Assembly (NCBI RefSeq): GCF_011386835.1
Contig: NC_088795.1
Coordinates: 118,003,434 to 118,067,433, forward strand
Reading direction: 5' to 3'
Origin: Chrysemys picta bellii
Taxonomy: Eukaryota > Chordata > Testudines > Emydidae
Length of the DNA stretch: 64,000 nucleotides
Shown in pieces: positions 1 to 12,900 of this stretch; position 1 is the stretch's first letter, and every line of letters begins with the position of its first letter. A program made the position numbers and the translations under genes. The notes under the pieces are model-generated. The model ran no database searches. It was not told where the DNA came from and saw nothing but the letters and a program-made list of their open reading frames with translations.

Positions 1-440
1 ATACTGTTCAAATCCCTTCTCTCCCTCAGGTGGAGGAGGAGCCTTGAACTGGGGGTCTCCCACATCTCAGGTGAGAACTCTAACCACTGGGCTAAAAGTT
101 ATGCAGGAGGTCCTCCTCCCTAACCCCTATCTCCAGCTTCTTGCTAAAACAGCATAGGTACCTAAATACAGGAAAGGGTTCACAGCAGAGAATTGCTGGT
201 AGAGACAGGCACCTCCCTGCAACCCAGACTTAGGTGCCTAACTCTGTGAGAGGGGTGAGGCTTAGTGCACACACCACTGGTCAGCATCTCCCATTGCCTA
301 GCTTAGGTGGCTCCCTGCCTGGCATACTGGTGTTTGTGGATCACTGTCTAAGGCGCTTGTGTCTCCCTATTCATTGTATTGGGAGCCTGGGCAACTAACT
401 CAGGCTTTGTGAATCACAGTGATTTTCTAGGTGCTGTGAC
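1..440. repeat. Degenerate interspersed repeat, copy A
   Basis: This stretch shares phrases such as GGTCTCCCACATC, AACCACTGGGCTAAA and AGGTGCCTAA with 7875-8375, in the same orientation. Both copies also carry short inverted 'GTGGATC / GATCCAC' pieces near their edges, which suggests a non-autonomous DNA element. The family is not identified and the left edge is cut by the window. Confidence 0.45.
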
Positions 441-829
441 GTAATGCGTCTCAATACCTCACTCCTTTCATGCATGACCTTAGCCCTTAGGAAAACGCGC
501 ACAGACAACTCATCTTCAGATCATACAAAAATTGCACTATCAAAACAGTGTAGTGGTCCACCTATTCTCTGACAGTGGACCATACCCAATGTTTCAGAGG
601 GAGGTGCAAAAACCCCATAAAAGGCAATGCTGGAAAAACCTGTTTATAGGAGAAGTAGTTTCCTAGCCCCCATCAATTAATGGTTGACTTTTCTTTTTAA
701 CTATGGCTGTTCCAATTAGTCATTAAATGCTGAATGAAAAGAGCCATTTAAAGAATTGTCATAAATCATTCTTACTAAGATGGTCAATTGGTCTTTACAT
801 AAAAGGGATTTTAATATATATTTGTTTAC
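441..829. other. Intron of EVC2, nothing recognised
   Basis: Below the transmembrane exon I found no further EVC2 exon and no clear repeat. The next coding exon of EVC2 is expected beyond the left edge. Confidence 0.4.
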
Positions 830-988
830 ATATATACAAAGACACGGTAAAAGAATTGGCCACAAATGAACAAGTACATTAAGAATGCCCACAATTAAGA
901 AAGCAAAGCCACCAGGGAAAATCTGAGACCATATTATAAAGAAAAAGAAAATTACATTTCCACCAGTATATGGCACAACTTTCAATTC
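830..988 (-). CDS. EVC2: EVC2 exon: juxtamembrane and transmembrane segment
   Basis: The acceptor is TGTTGTCTCCTAG before 988 and the likely donor is TAT|GTAAAC after 830, giving 53 codons in phase 0 at both ends. It begins [10 protein letters not shown], comparable to the human LKV segment. A long hydrophobic stretch follows ([19 protein letters not shown]), placed as the EVC2 transmembrane helix. The length is within a codon or so of the human counterpart. Sequence identity is modest, so the donor could be wrong. The assignment rests on position, phase, length and hydrophobicity. Confidence 0.6.
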
Positions 989-3900
989 CTAGGAGACAAC
1001 AAGGAGTTCAAGCGTGAACATTCACACATTTAGGTTACATTATAACATACTCATAAAACAAATGGATGAAACTTTGCTATTTTCTGAATGCACAGATAAA
1101 ATGGAGAGAGGTCCCAAATATAGGGAGAAAATTATAGGCTAATACACAAATAATAGAGCTCTAACTTCTTTCACCTATTGAACTTGAGAGGCCCATCATA
1201 AGTCACTCCCATCATTAATGTATAATACTCATGTATTTACAGATTCATCACAGTCACTCAGAGAATAGTGTCTAAAAGCTTGTATCACTATGTGCTGACT
1301 TCATCATTTAGGCAGCCAAGAGCAGATTCCAGTATTCCCATACTGTGTGTACATAAATTATAAAGGATAAAATAAAATTGAAAATGAAATACCAGTGATG
1401 AACTGTTGAAGGTCAATTTAGCAGGCAGTGTCAAGGTTCTGCCATCCCAGGTTTCTTTTGCATCAAGAAATGCAATGTAGTTGATTGAGTAGTATTCTCC
1501 AACTGTTATAAGAGAAAAATCAGTGTGTAAACTAAATGTAGATGAGTGTATTACAGAGTCATGTCTTTATTTTCTTTATTAAATCGGTAAATACAAAAGG
1601 CTTGAATAGAACCCAGTAGAGTTACACATCCTTGGAGTTTTATAGGAAAATAATGGGCTTGATTTTCTGAAGTGCTGACCACACACTTGAAGACAATGGA
1701 AGCTGCAGGTGTTCGGCACCTCTGAAAATCAGGCTCAACATAAATAATAGATTGAAATACCGTTTTAGGTTCCACTTATAGAATCCAAGCTGCGAGTCTG
1801 CATCAGCAGACAGACCCCTTAGAACATGGATGCAGCGGCATAAGCCACTTGCAATCCTCACTTCACTAGAAGTATGAGGGGCATAGTCACCAAACACAGT
1901 GTGCAAAATGGGCAAAAGCAGGGCAGAAGGGGATAGGAGAAAGTTCATTCTCTCTCCCAGGCAGCCTCTACTGGTGAGGCTCCAATGGAGACTTGGCTGG
2001 ACCTTGGAGCTTCCTTCCCTAGAAGGAATCTGTGGGGAAGGCCAGCAGCAGTACCACAGCCTCCATTTTCCAATAAGATAAACCCCTCCTCCCTCCAACC
2101 CCACACACACCCACCACCAACACATGTTTAGTTGTCCCTGCAGTTACAGGGTGTACACATGCACAGTTCACTCCCTGCTCTGTCCACACAGTAGCAAATC
2201 AGGCCCAGTACGTTTTGTGACATAACTGCAAGAAATCTATATTAAGTGAGCATTCAAGACACCAGTAAACATTTGCTTGATGGAGATGGTCTTAATAAAA
2301 GTGGAGAAGAACTGTACTCATTACTTGGGGGAGGAATACTTTGAGATGGTGTCAAGGCTGTATCCCCACTTTGAACTTTAGGGTACAAATGTAGGGGCCT
2401 GCATGAAAACTTCTAAGCTTAACTACCAGCTTAGCTTTGGTCCCGCTGCCACCATTTCCAATGGATTCCCTCCCTGGGAAGCCTTGAAAAACCTTCACCA
2501 ATTCCCTGGTGAATACAGATCCAAACCCCCTGGGATCTAAAACAAGGAGAAATTAACCATTCCCCTCCTTCCTCTCACCAGCTCCTGGTGAATCAAGATC
2601 CAAACCCCTTGGATCTTAAAACAAGGAAAAATCAATCAGGTTCTTAAAAAGAAGGCTTTTAATTAAAGAAAAAGGTACAAATCATCTCTGTAAAATCAGT
2701 ATGGAAATTAACCTTACAGGGTAATCAAACTTAAAGAGCTCAGAGGACTCCCCTCTAGTCTTAGGTTCAAAGTACAGCAAACAAAGATAAACACTCTAGT
2801 AAAAGGTACATTTACAAGTTGAGAAAACAAAGGAAAACTAACACGCCTTGCCTGGCTATTTACTTACAAGTTTGAAATAGGAGAGACTTGTTTAGAAAGA
2901 TGGGGAGAACCTGGATTGATGTCTGGTCCCTCTCAGTCCCGAGAGCGAACGCACTCCCAAACAAAGAACACAAACAAAAGCCTTCCCCCCCCCCCCCCCA
3001 AGATTTGAAAGTATCTTGTCCCCTTATTGGTCCTTTAGGTCAGATGCCAGCCAGGTTTACCTGAGTTTCTTAACCCTTTACAGGGAAAAGGATTTTGGAG
3101 TCTCTGGCCAGGAGGGATTTTATAGTACTGTACACAGGACAGCTGTTACCCTTCCCTTTATAGTTATGACAGATAACTCTCATTTCAAGAGACTAACTAA
3201 TAAGAGTGGTCTCCTGTACAGGCTTGTAGTTGATTCTGGGGTTGATCCTGCTCCCGTTTTATACTTTCATGGACTTAAAGGCCAGAAGGCACCATTAGAT
3301 CATCTAGTCTGACCTCCTATATAAACACAGGACATTAACCTTCACACAGATACCTTAATTTTAAGCCCAATCAATCTAGTTAGACCAAAGCATTTCAGTC
3401 AGCAGGAGACTGAACTGTTGTGTGCCACGAGCAGAGACCAAGAGGGACGATGGTACCACCAATGCCCGAGGCCCCTACATGGCAAAGAATTGATTAGGCA
3501 AGATATGCCTAGACAATCCTAGCAGGTGACCAGCACCCCATCCTGCAGTGGAACACGAACCCCCATCAAGATCCTTGCCAATATTACCTGGGGGGAAATT
3601 ACTTCCTGACCCAAAATCTGGTAACCAGTTTGGCCCTGAATATATGGGCAAGACACACCAACCGGGCATTTAAGAAAGAGCATTCTCTGTACCACCTCAC
3701 AGCACTGGTCCATCCTGTCTGGGGTCCAGTCTCCAGCTGTGGCCAATCTCTGATGCTTCAAAGGAAGGCGAACCTTCTCCCCACCGCATACATCTGCAGT
3801 GTACTGAAGCCAAAAGGTTTTGTCACTGACTTCACTGAAGCAGAAATGGAATTTTAACTTAGAACACCTCCAAGCAATGAAGTGACTGTGTATAACACAT

Positions 3901-6900
3901 ACTATCTGCAGACACATCTCTAAGTACCATCAGGCACAATCTTTGTGTTTACGGCTGAGCTGGGGGCTAACATATCAATGAATGAGAGTTACAACCAAAT
4001 GAGCTTTGTTCTTGTTTTGCCATCGTAGTTTAGATTTCTTCATAATGATGGAAACACCTTCCATTGGCATGGAAAGCAAAAGTCAATTCCAGCTTTAATG
4101 GAAGCTGTGCCAGATGTGACAATTGTTCCAGCTTTGTTTGCCAATTCAGTAATGTAAGTCAAGTTTCTTTTCTCGGGGGGTAATTCTTTCTAAAGAATCT
4201 CTGGGTTGAAAGCCAGTAACTCGCTGCCAACAGGTTCAATACCCAACCCCACGATCTGTGCCACCAACCAAGCCTCCATTATCAGAAATGGGCTCTAGTT
4301 ATTAACTTCCTAACATGCTAAAGCCCCATATGGACTAATTTTACTATTTGAAAAGTATTCAGTTTTTAGCTATCATGCCATTGCTTATTTACTTGAAAAA
4401 AGTAATCATAATTTAACAGCTCTGAAGATATACTTCAAGAGGGTGCAGGGCCAATATCATGACCCCAGGAAGCAAGAAGTTAATTCTGGCTTCCTTCCTT
4501 TCCCCTCACACAGGGAAATAAGGGATATAAGAACAGCTACTGGGAATCAGAAAAAGGAGATTTCCTGCAGGAGGACAGAGCTCCACACCAAGTTTTTAGG
4601 TAGGGGGTTGAAACCAAGGCTAGAGAGGGCTTGTATTTTGGTTTCATTTATGGTTATAAAGATTTACTTTTGTTTGTGGGTTGAACTCTATATAGATCTA
4701 AAATCTCCCTTATCTATATTGCAGACAACGCTTTAGGTCCAAATTCCACAGTCATTTCCAAGCAGGTGAACCCTTATGCCCAAGCAGACCCAATGGCAGG
4801 ATAAGAGTCTTAGATTATTTTGAGAGAATTTTTAAACATATAATTTCACTTTTTACTGAGTAAGTTATTTGGTTACCGTCTGCATGACTTTCAGCTTGGA
4901 TAAAGAAATTATCTAGATCAGATTTGTTTTGATACTGATTATCCAGGATTTTGTTTTTTAAAAAAATCTTTCCATTGGAATTAAAGTAATACAGAAACAT
5001 TCTTTACTTGTGTCAGGTTTTGAAGGAGCTAAGTGTTACACAACTGAAGGGTCCAATTCTGCATCCACTGACATCAGACAGCTCCAAGCGTGGAGATAAA
5101 TTTGGCCTGACTCACACCTCTGAGTTGAAAGAATATTACAATTGCAGAGCTGAAAACAAACCTTCCTGGAATTAAGATATATTAACTGTTAAAGGGTGCT
5201 TTTGTTTTAACCTAAGTCACCAGAATAAACAATTAAATATCCTAATTTGAAGTTTTCTTGTCACAAAAACTGTCTTCACATATTGAAAAGCAGAGTCACT
5301 GCTTAATTACTTACCTTGCAGGAATCCTCTCCTATATATCTGGAACCCATCTGTAGTCTTATTACCACTGGTTCCTTGAACATGGAGGCCAGTAATATTG
5401 TCCAGCAGAATGAGATCTGTGACATTGGATGCAGATGGTGTGTTGGTATTATTTATCAGAAGTCTTACATATGCAGTTTGGAGATCATGTTGAGTAGCCA
5501 CCTAAAACCAGAAATACCAATAGTTTTGTTTTGGAGTGAAATGGTAGTATTTAGCTGCAAATTACTAGGCCCACTTAGTTTAGAGTGTGTGCGTGCATGT
5601 GTGTGTTAAAGCTTTTTCTTTGAGGGCATTTTGAGTGACCTGCTGACAACATCACACTCCATTTGATTTCAAACTCCCAGAGAGATTTTAATCTCCTACA
5701 CGTCAAGCTGTTGCTTGGCGACAGTGCAATAGAAAAACCTGTAGTTTGAAATCCAGGATAACAGCTCATGCAGAGAAAGGACTGAGTGAAAACAAGAATC
5801 TGAAAATCCCAGAGAGACCTCATACAGGAGAATTGGAATGCAATGTTCTAATCAGGTTCTGGAAAATTCATAACACTCAGCTTTGGCAGCATGAAGAGAA
5901 GGCCCTTAATGCACGTCACACTTGCTATCACTTCATTCTCCTGATGCAGCTTGATCTCCTATTTAACCCCTGGTCTGCAAGGGTTATACAGCCTCTTATT
6001 CCCCCCATCTAACGGGCTTGCTAACTCACCTTAGGACCCATGGGTAAGGCTACGATTTAGTCACGGAGGTCACGGCAGTCACGAATTCTGTGACTTTACT
6101 GGACCTCCGCGACTTCTTCCGCTTCAGCTGTCAGCAGCTGAAGTGCGGGGTGGAGGCAGGACTGTGGAATCACAACCCTGCAGCCCCAGCCCCGCAGCTT
6201 TCACCAGGGGCTGCAGCCAGGGCCGTGTGCTCTTTCCCCACAGCATCCCAGGACTGTGCACCCCCCACGGCTGTGGCCAGCTCCAGAGCTGGGGTTGCAC
6301 ATCCCCCACTGTGCTCCAGCACTGCGGCGTCTGCCGGGGGCTGCAGCCAGGGTCGTGCGCCCGAACCCTGTGGCGGGAGTTGCAGCGGGGGACTGTGCAC
6401 CCTGTCCCAACAGCGTCCCAGGGCTGTGCACCCCCACCACCGGCTGTGGCCAGCTTCAGAGCTGAGGCTGTCCACCCCTCAATGTGCCGCAGCCCCGCAG
6501 CAGCTGGGGGCCATGCTGCAGCTGGGGCCATGCACCCCAGCCCTGCAGCTTTTGCTGCAGCAGGAGCTGTGCATCCCTGCCTTGTAGCCTCCCCAGGCCG
6601 TGTGCCCCCTCCTGACTGTGGCCAGGGCTTGTGGGCTCTGAAGCTGGGGCCACGCATCCCTATCTTGCAGCTGCGGCCATCTCTGGAGTCAGGGGCTGTA
6701 TGCCCCCCTGCTGGCTTGTCAGTCCCCGTCCCACCCATGGAACTCCATTCCTCCCCCCCTATTTAGCCCTGCCCCAGTTATTTTTAGACAATATGGAACG
6801 TCCCTGTTCTGCTGCAAGGCACAATTCCTGGACTGCTTCTCCTCTAGTTGCTCCTCCTTGCAACCAGCTCTCTCCCAACAAACACTGGCCTTGCTGGGCT

Positions 6901-9900
6901 CAGCCCACCTATTGGGAAGTCCAAGCCATGTGCTTGCTCTCTGGGGCCTAAAGTTGGTCACCAGGACATGCCAGCTACACTCTGGCCCCAGTAACTCTTC
7001 CTCCTCCCAAACATGGAGTCTTTCCATACTCAGCTCACATGTTGGGGCATTCCCAGCCATGTCCAAGGTGTCCAGGGTCTGTAGTAGATGCAGGATGCAT
7101 CTGTTATTTACTTTGTGTGTGTTGTACTTTAAATTTCTAGGAGTCTAGGCTGCAGCTCAAAGCAGCCGTTTTGTGAGGCAGTTCAGTGCAGACTGCTACT
7201 GTGGAGACACACACTATTATGTTCTCCCGCTTACTTTGATTCTTCTTGTTTTTACAGATTATTACTGTTACTGTTATTTCTAGTCTAAATTTATCTAGCT
7301 TTAACTCCCGGCCACAGGATCATGTTATACCCTTGTCTGCTAGACTGAAGAGCCCATTATCAAATCTCTGTTTCCCACGTAGTTACTAACAGACTGTGAT
7401 CAAGTCACCCCTTAACATTCTCTTTGTTAAACCAAACAGATTGAGCTCCTTGAGTCTTTCACTACAAAACATGTTTTCCAATCCTTTAATTATTTTCATG
7501 GCTATTCTCTGAACCCTCTCCAATTATGTAATAACCTTCTTGGATTGTAGACCCAGAACTGGACACAGTGTTCCAGTAGCAGTCACACAAGAGGTACTAT
7601 AACTGCTCAACTCTTACTCCATAGTCCCCCTGTTTATACATCCAAGCCCTTTTGGTCACAGCATCACACTGGAAGCTCATGTTTAGCTGATTATCCACCA
7701 TGACCTGCAGTGTCACTGCTTTTCAGCGTCACTGCTTCCCAGGATAGAGTCTCCCAACCTGCAAGTGGGGCCTGCAGTCTGCCCCACAGTTTCGTCATTC
7801 AGCATGGGCTAAGAGGGGGCTCTCACATATTTATATAGATTCAAATCTTCCATAACACTGTTCCATCTCTATTTAGCAGGCCTTGGCCTGGATCCACAAA
7901 GGAATTTTGCGGTTGTAATACCTAAATAATCTGCGTCTTGGAAATCACAAAACTCCACAAATCCTTTGTTAGGCACCTACACTTTCTACTACACAATGCA
8001 TGGAGAGAGACAGGTGCCTGAGAATGGAATCCACAAAAGTCAGCACACACTAGGTGCGGGAGTCACCTAAGCTAGCCAATAGGAATTGCAAACAAGAAGG
8101 GTGTGGACTACAGAGTCATTCACAGTCTCTCTCTCAGTCTGGCCCAGGGCAGATTTAATTATTTCTATAAAACTTCAAACAGGAGAGACTGATCTCCCAT
8201 CAGAATGTCCCACAGTCCAGTGGTTAGGGCCCTGACCCTAGGTGAGAAGTCCTGTTCCAATCTCTTCTCCTCAACAGGCAGAGAAGGGAACTGAACTGAG
8301 GTCTCCCACATCCTGGGTGAGTTCCCTAACCATTAGGCTAAAGCTTACAAAGGAGACTTCCTCCTGCTCCCTCGCCGTTTTGTGTGGAGATCGGCATGCT
8401 CAGAGCACACCTACTGAATCAGGCCCCACATGCTTAATTCCTCCCATGCTCTGCAAAAAATTTCTCCACTGTGAGGGCAGGGCACAAATAAGCTTCCATA
8501 GCCAACTTTCATATGTGGCTCCTGGGTACACAGATGTGTGCTGTTTCTTTACACCTGTATCATGGGGGGAACTGGAGAAAATTCTAGGCAAATTCCTTAA
8601 AGTGAAGTAGAAAGAGAGAGTAGTTTAAAGGATAATCCTATTTTCCATAGTCTAATAAAGTCCTTCATTCGGTGTTTGGCCCTAGCAACTCCTTCCCACT
8701 TTCACAACAACAGCTCCTGCCTCTGATTGCAATTCTCAGCTGGCCAAAGGGATGATGTCTTCGGATACATCTGTACATTTTTGAATACTATAATAATAGT
8801 TACATTGGAGTTCTGCCTCCTCACTTCTGATTAGAAAGAGCCTGAAGGTGAGTAGTTGGGAGTAACAGGAGATCTTCGATATTTCGCTGACAAGCACTAG
8901 AGAAAACATTCTAACAGATAGCAAAGGAGAGGGAAAACCCTTATACCTCACCTCCACTGAGGAGAACTTCCTACAGCTGCAGCTATCATAGGGAATAGAT
9001 GCCCAGGGGCCACAATCTCCCTTAAACCACTGGCCCTCGCATTCACTTGTAACCTGCAGCTCTTGTTCCTACAGTAGACCCTGATGCTGTCAGCCTGAAG
9101 CAGAAGCAGCATCTCACAGAGACAGTTGAGCAACTATAGAGCCCTGGGTTTTTTGTCCTCTGTTTCTAAAAGGCAATCAGCAAATGCTATCAGCCCATGG
9201 ACTAGCACACAGGAGACTGGGGTGAAGAAGCAAAAATGGGGGAAGGGTGGAAAGGAGAAGAAACAGTCAGGACAGAAGGGATGAGGGGGGAGAGTAATCA
9301 GGGAAGGGAGAAGGATCAGGAACTTGCAGACAGAATCTGACGTTGGGGAAAGGGTGGAAGAGCTTTAGGAATGATTCCCACACATCTGGTGTGTAAGACA
9401 TGGGAATTCAAGTGACAGTGAGAAGTGTCATTCGCCAAAAAAACAAAACAAAAGGAAAAAGAATCATTTATACCCTGCATCTGTTTATAAAGATTTACCA
9501 GGGTCCTGTTTAAGATTATTGCAACTGTAAAGCACTAACACATTGATGTTCTCATCATTTGGTGAATGACACAGTTTAAAGCAGTGGTTCTCGAAGCCGG
9601 TCCACTGCTTGTTCAGGGAAAGCCCCTGGCGGGCAGGGCCAGTTTGTTTACCTGCCGCATCCACAGGTTCGGCTGATCGCAGCTCCCACTGGCCGTGGTT
9701 CACCGTCCCAGGGCAATGGGAGCTGCGGGAAGTGGCGCGGGCCAAGGGATGTGCTGGCCGCGGCTTCCCGCAGCCCCCATTGGCCTGGGACAGCGAACCG
9801 CGGCCAGTGGGAGCCGCGATTGGCCAAACCTGCGGAAACAGCAAGTAAACAAACCGGCCCGGCCCGCCAGGGGCTTTCCCTGAACAAGTGGCGGACCGGC

Positions 9901-12900
9901 TTTGAGGACCACTAGTTTAAAGGGCACACTGATCAAATTGGGCCCTTATTCCCCCCACTCCCAATGTACAAATGGAGGAGCCAGGCCCACTATATGTGAG
10001 TCATCTTTACACCCTGGTTTCAGTGGCATTATCTACGTGAGGAAGGGACTACAGAATCTGTCCCTCAATGAGTAAATGTATGTCATTACCCTGCTGGTTT
10101 TGCAAAGGAAATGCCTCAAACATTCCTAAAATGGAGGAACAAAGTAGATCTTACTTTTCCATTTAAATTACTAGAGACTGCCATATGGTCAGCCAGGTGT
10201 TAGGAAGAAAATGTCTGTTCAGATGTATTAGGATTCAAATAAAAGTGCAAGCTTAGTAAGTTAAAATAAAATATGAATTTGATCAAAGGTGGAAGACAAT
10301 TCACATATAACAATTTTTTTTTTAATTTACAACTGGCAGCATTGAAAGATTATTTCTTGATAATCCTACCATCTGGAGCAGACTAGCTTTGATCTTGCGC
10401 AGCAAGACTTCGCCATTTTTAATGAGACTGCCTAGGTTGTACTATGAGTAGCAGAAAGAATCAAATATGCAAGTGTTTCAAAACTCTCTCTCCAAGATCT
10501 TCTTATAATAAAGGAGTAGTGAATCTGCTCTATAAAGCTTTCTGAAGCAGGAGGTTTTGTCTCACCACTTCATGTAACTGAAATTATCAATATTCAGTCT
10601 TGCTAATTATGACCTATGGCCATTTTGATGACAACATTACATTTAATTAGGCTCTGCAATGTAACGCATATGTATTCTCCATTTCCTATTTTCCACTCTG
10701 TGCATATGATCTGGTCCAGTTCACCAGGTCAATATTTTCAAATCAGCTGCTAAATTCCCAACACTTGTACGCTTGGTCATTTGAAAGGCTGAATCCAAGC
10801 TTGACTTAAAGCACGACACACTATCTTTCTCCATGCAAGGGACAGGCAGAGTAAATTGGCTGTAATTACAAATATTCAAACCTGATCCGAGCAGAGTAAA
10901 AACGAAAAACCAAATTAGGTTTTAAAAATCTGGCCCAAAATAAACAAACTGGAAAAATAGCCATTTTTCAAACCCACCTAAGCAGGTTAACTGCCTCAAG
11001 TCAATGGGAGTTAGGCTGCTGGTGCACGTTTGAAAATCCCACTAGGGACCTGTCTGCATCTTTAGGCACCAAAACATCTTTGGAAATCTGGCCCTCTGTA
11101 TATTTGACAGCAGTCATTTTCACTGTTATCCCTGTCAGTTTCCCTCCATTTGTGTGAGTTTTTCAAACAGCAGGGGGAGAGAAAAAATATTTTTTTTTAA
11201 ATTGGAAAATGAGATTATAAAGCCCCAAACATTGGCAGATGGATTAAGGGCCAGATGCAGTAATTGAAATATATTGAGTCATTTAAAAAAATATTTCAGT
11301 TTGAGTGTCTCTTTCACTCTATGTTTACACTAGACTTCCTCCTAGTATCTGCTGTGGCTTATCTAATTGTGTTATCTGTTGTTGTGGTTAATTTATATAT
11401 AATTAACATGTGGTGAATAGATTTAAATTGTAGGCATAGGTATAGCAATAAATAGGATAGTATTATAGAGGTGTAAGATTGGCAAGCATTTATGAGTGTG
11501 CATTAGGTTATAAGCAAAGTAGGGTTTTGGCCTGTAAGATTTTATCTTAGACACATTAAGCCTTAAAGGGTATGCATGAGCAGGTAACCGAGGAGGTATC
11601 AGTGAAGTTACAAGATTACTGTAAAATATATGCTAATAAGTGAAGTTTGGAAAATATGCCACTACGTGTACCCATCAATTCTGCAAGATTGTAACATTGT
11701 GGGAAATTCTGCAGTGAGGGCAGGTTACCATGGGAACTTACTGATGTAAATGCTAATTAAAATAAGGGGAACTAAAAGGATACCCTATGAAAAGTGAGAC
11801 ACCCCAAATTTTATGGCGTGTGGAAATCCAGATATGGGAAAAGGGGTTGGAACCCTCATGCATCTGCATAAGGGCTATGGGCATGAGTGTAACACAGAAT
11901 AAAAAGGGATCCTCAGTATGAATAGGGAGGAAGAATCCATCAGGAGACCCTCTACAGCAAGAGTTCTCAACCTTTTTCTTTCTGAGGCCCCCCCCAATAG
12001 GCTATAAAAATTCCATGGCCCTCCTGTGCTACAACAACTATTTTTCAGTAGATTAAAAGCCAGGGTCTACATTATGGGGTAGCAAGGAGACCAACTGCCC
12101 AGGGCCCCATGGCCCTGGGCAGGGGGAGGGGTCTGCAAAGCTAATTTGCTCAGGCTTCTGCTTCAGCCCTGGGCAGTGGGGCTCAGAATTGGTATTTCTG
12201 CCCTGGGCCCCAGTGAGTTTAACACTGGCCCTGCTCTCTGGTTTATTTTGGCGGACCCCTTGAAACCTATTCACAACTGGGCCCCTGGTTGAGAACCACT
12301 GCTCTACAGGTAACCTTCTGTTGAGAGATCTACCCATCTTGATGGTACCCTTGGTGAGGCAAGAACAGGTTGAACTTCTGTAATCCGGCACCTTCAGGAC
12401 CTGACCGGTGCTGAACCAGAGAATTTGCCGAACCACGTGAGGTCAATATTGTAGTGAGCGGGTCTCTTTACATTTTTAAGCTCTCTGAGGCAAATAAACA
12501 GAACAATGCTTGCAACGGCGCCTTGCCAAGGCTTACCGGCTCTCTTCATAACAAATTGTTACTGTTGTTACACAATTTTATTGCATTGGCACAAGGAAAT
12601 AAGTAGATGAAGCATAAAAAACATAAATAAAATCAAGCTGGACCACGGATGTTGCCGGACCTGATCGTGCCAGACTACAGAGGTTCAACCTGTATGAAAA
12701 CATCGATGTTGGACATCCTATGATATTTCGCCATCTTCACTTATGTATCTATAGCTGTGGCATTGATTATATGTGTAGTAAGGCTTTTAATAAAGGGAAG
12801 ATTGATCATTTGCAGATGCTGTTGTGGTTACTGCTATCATTCCTCATATGCTCCTAGAGTCTCCAGAACTAAGGATATTTCTAATAGTGGTTCTCACCCT

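Noticed and set aside
9485..9936. Several overlapping open frames on both strands (also at 30377-30803 and 28316-28663)
   Set aside because: They are palindromic MITE sequence; nearly the same peptide appears on both strands because the element is self-complementary.
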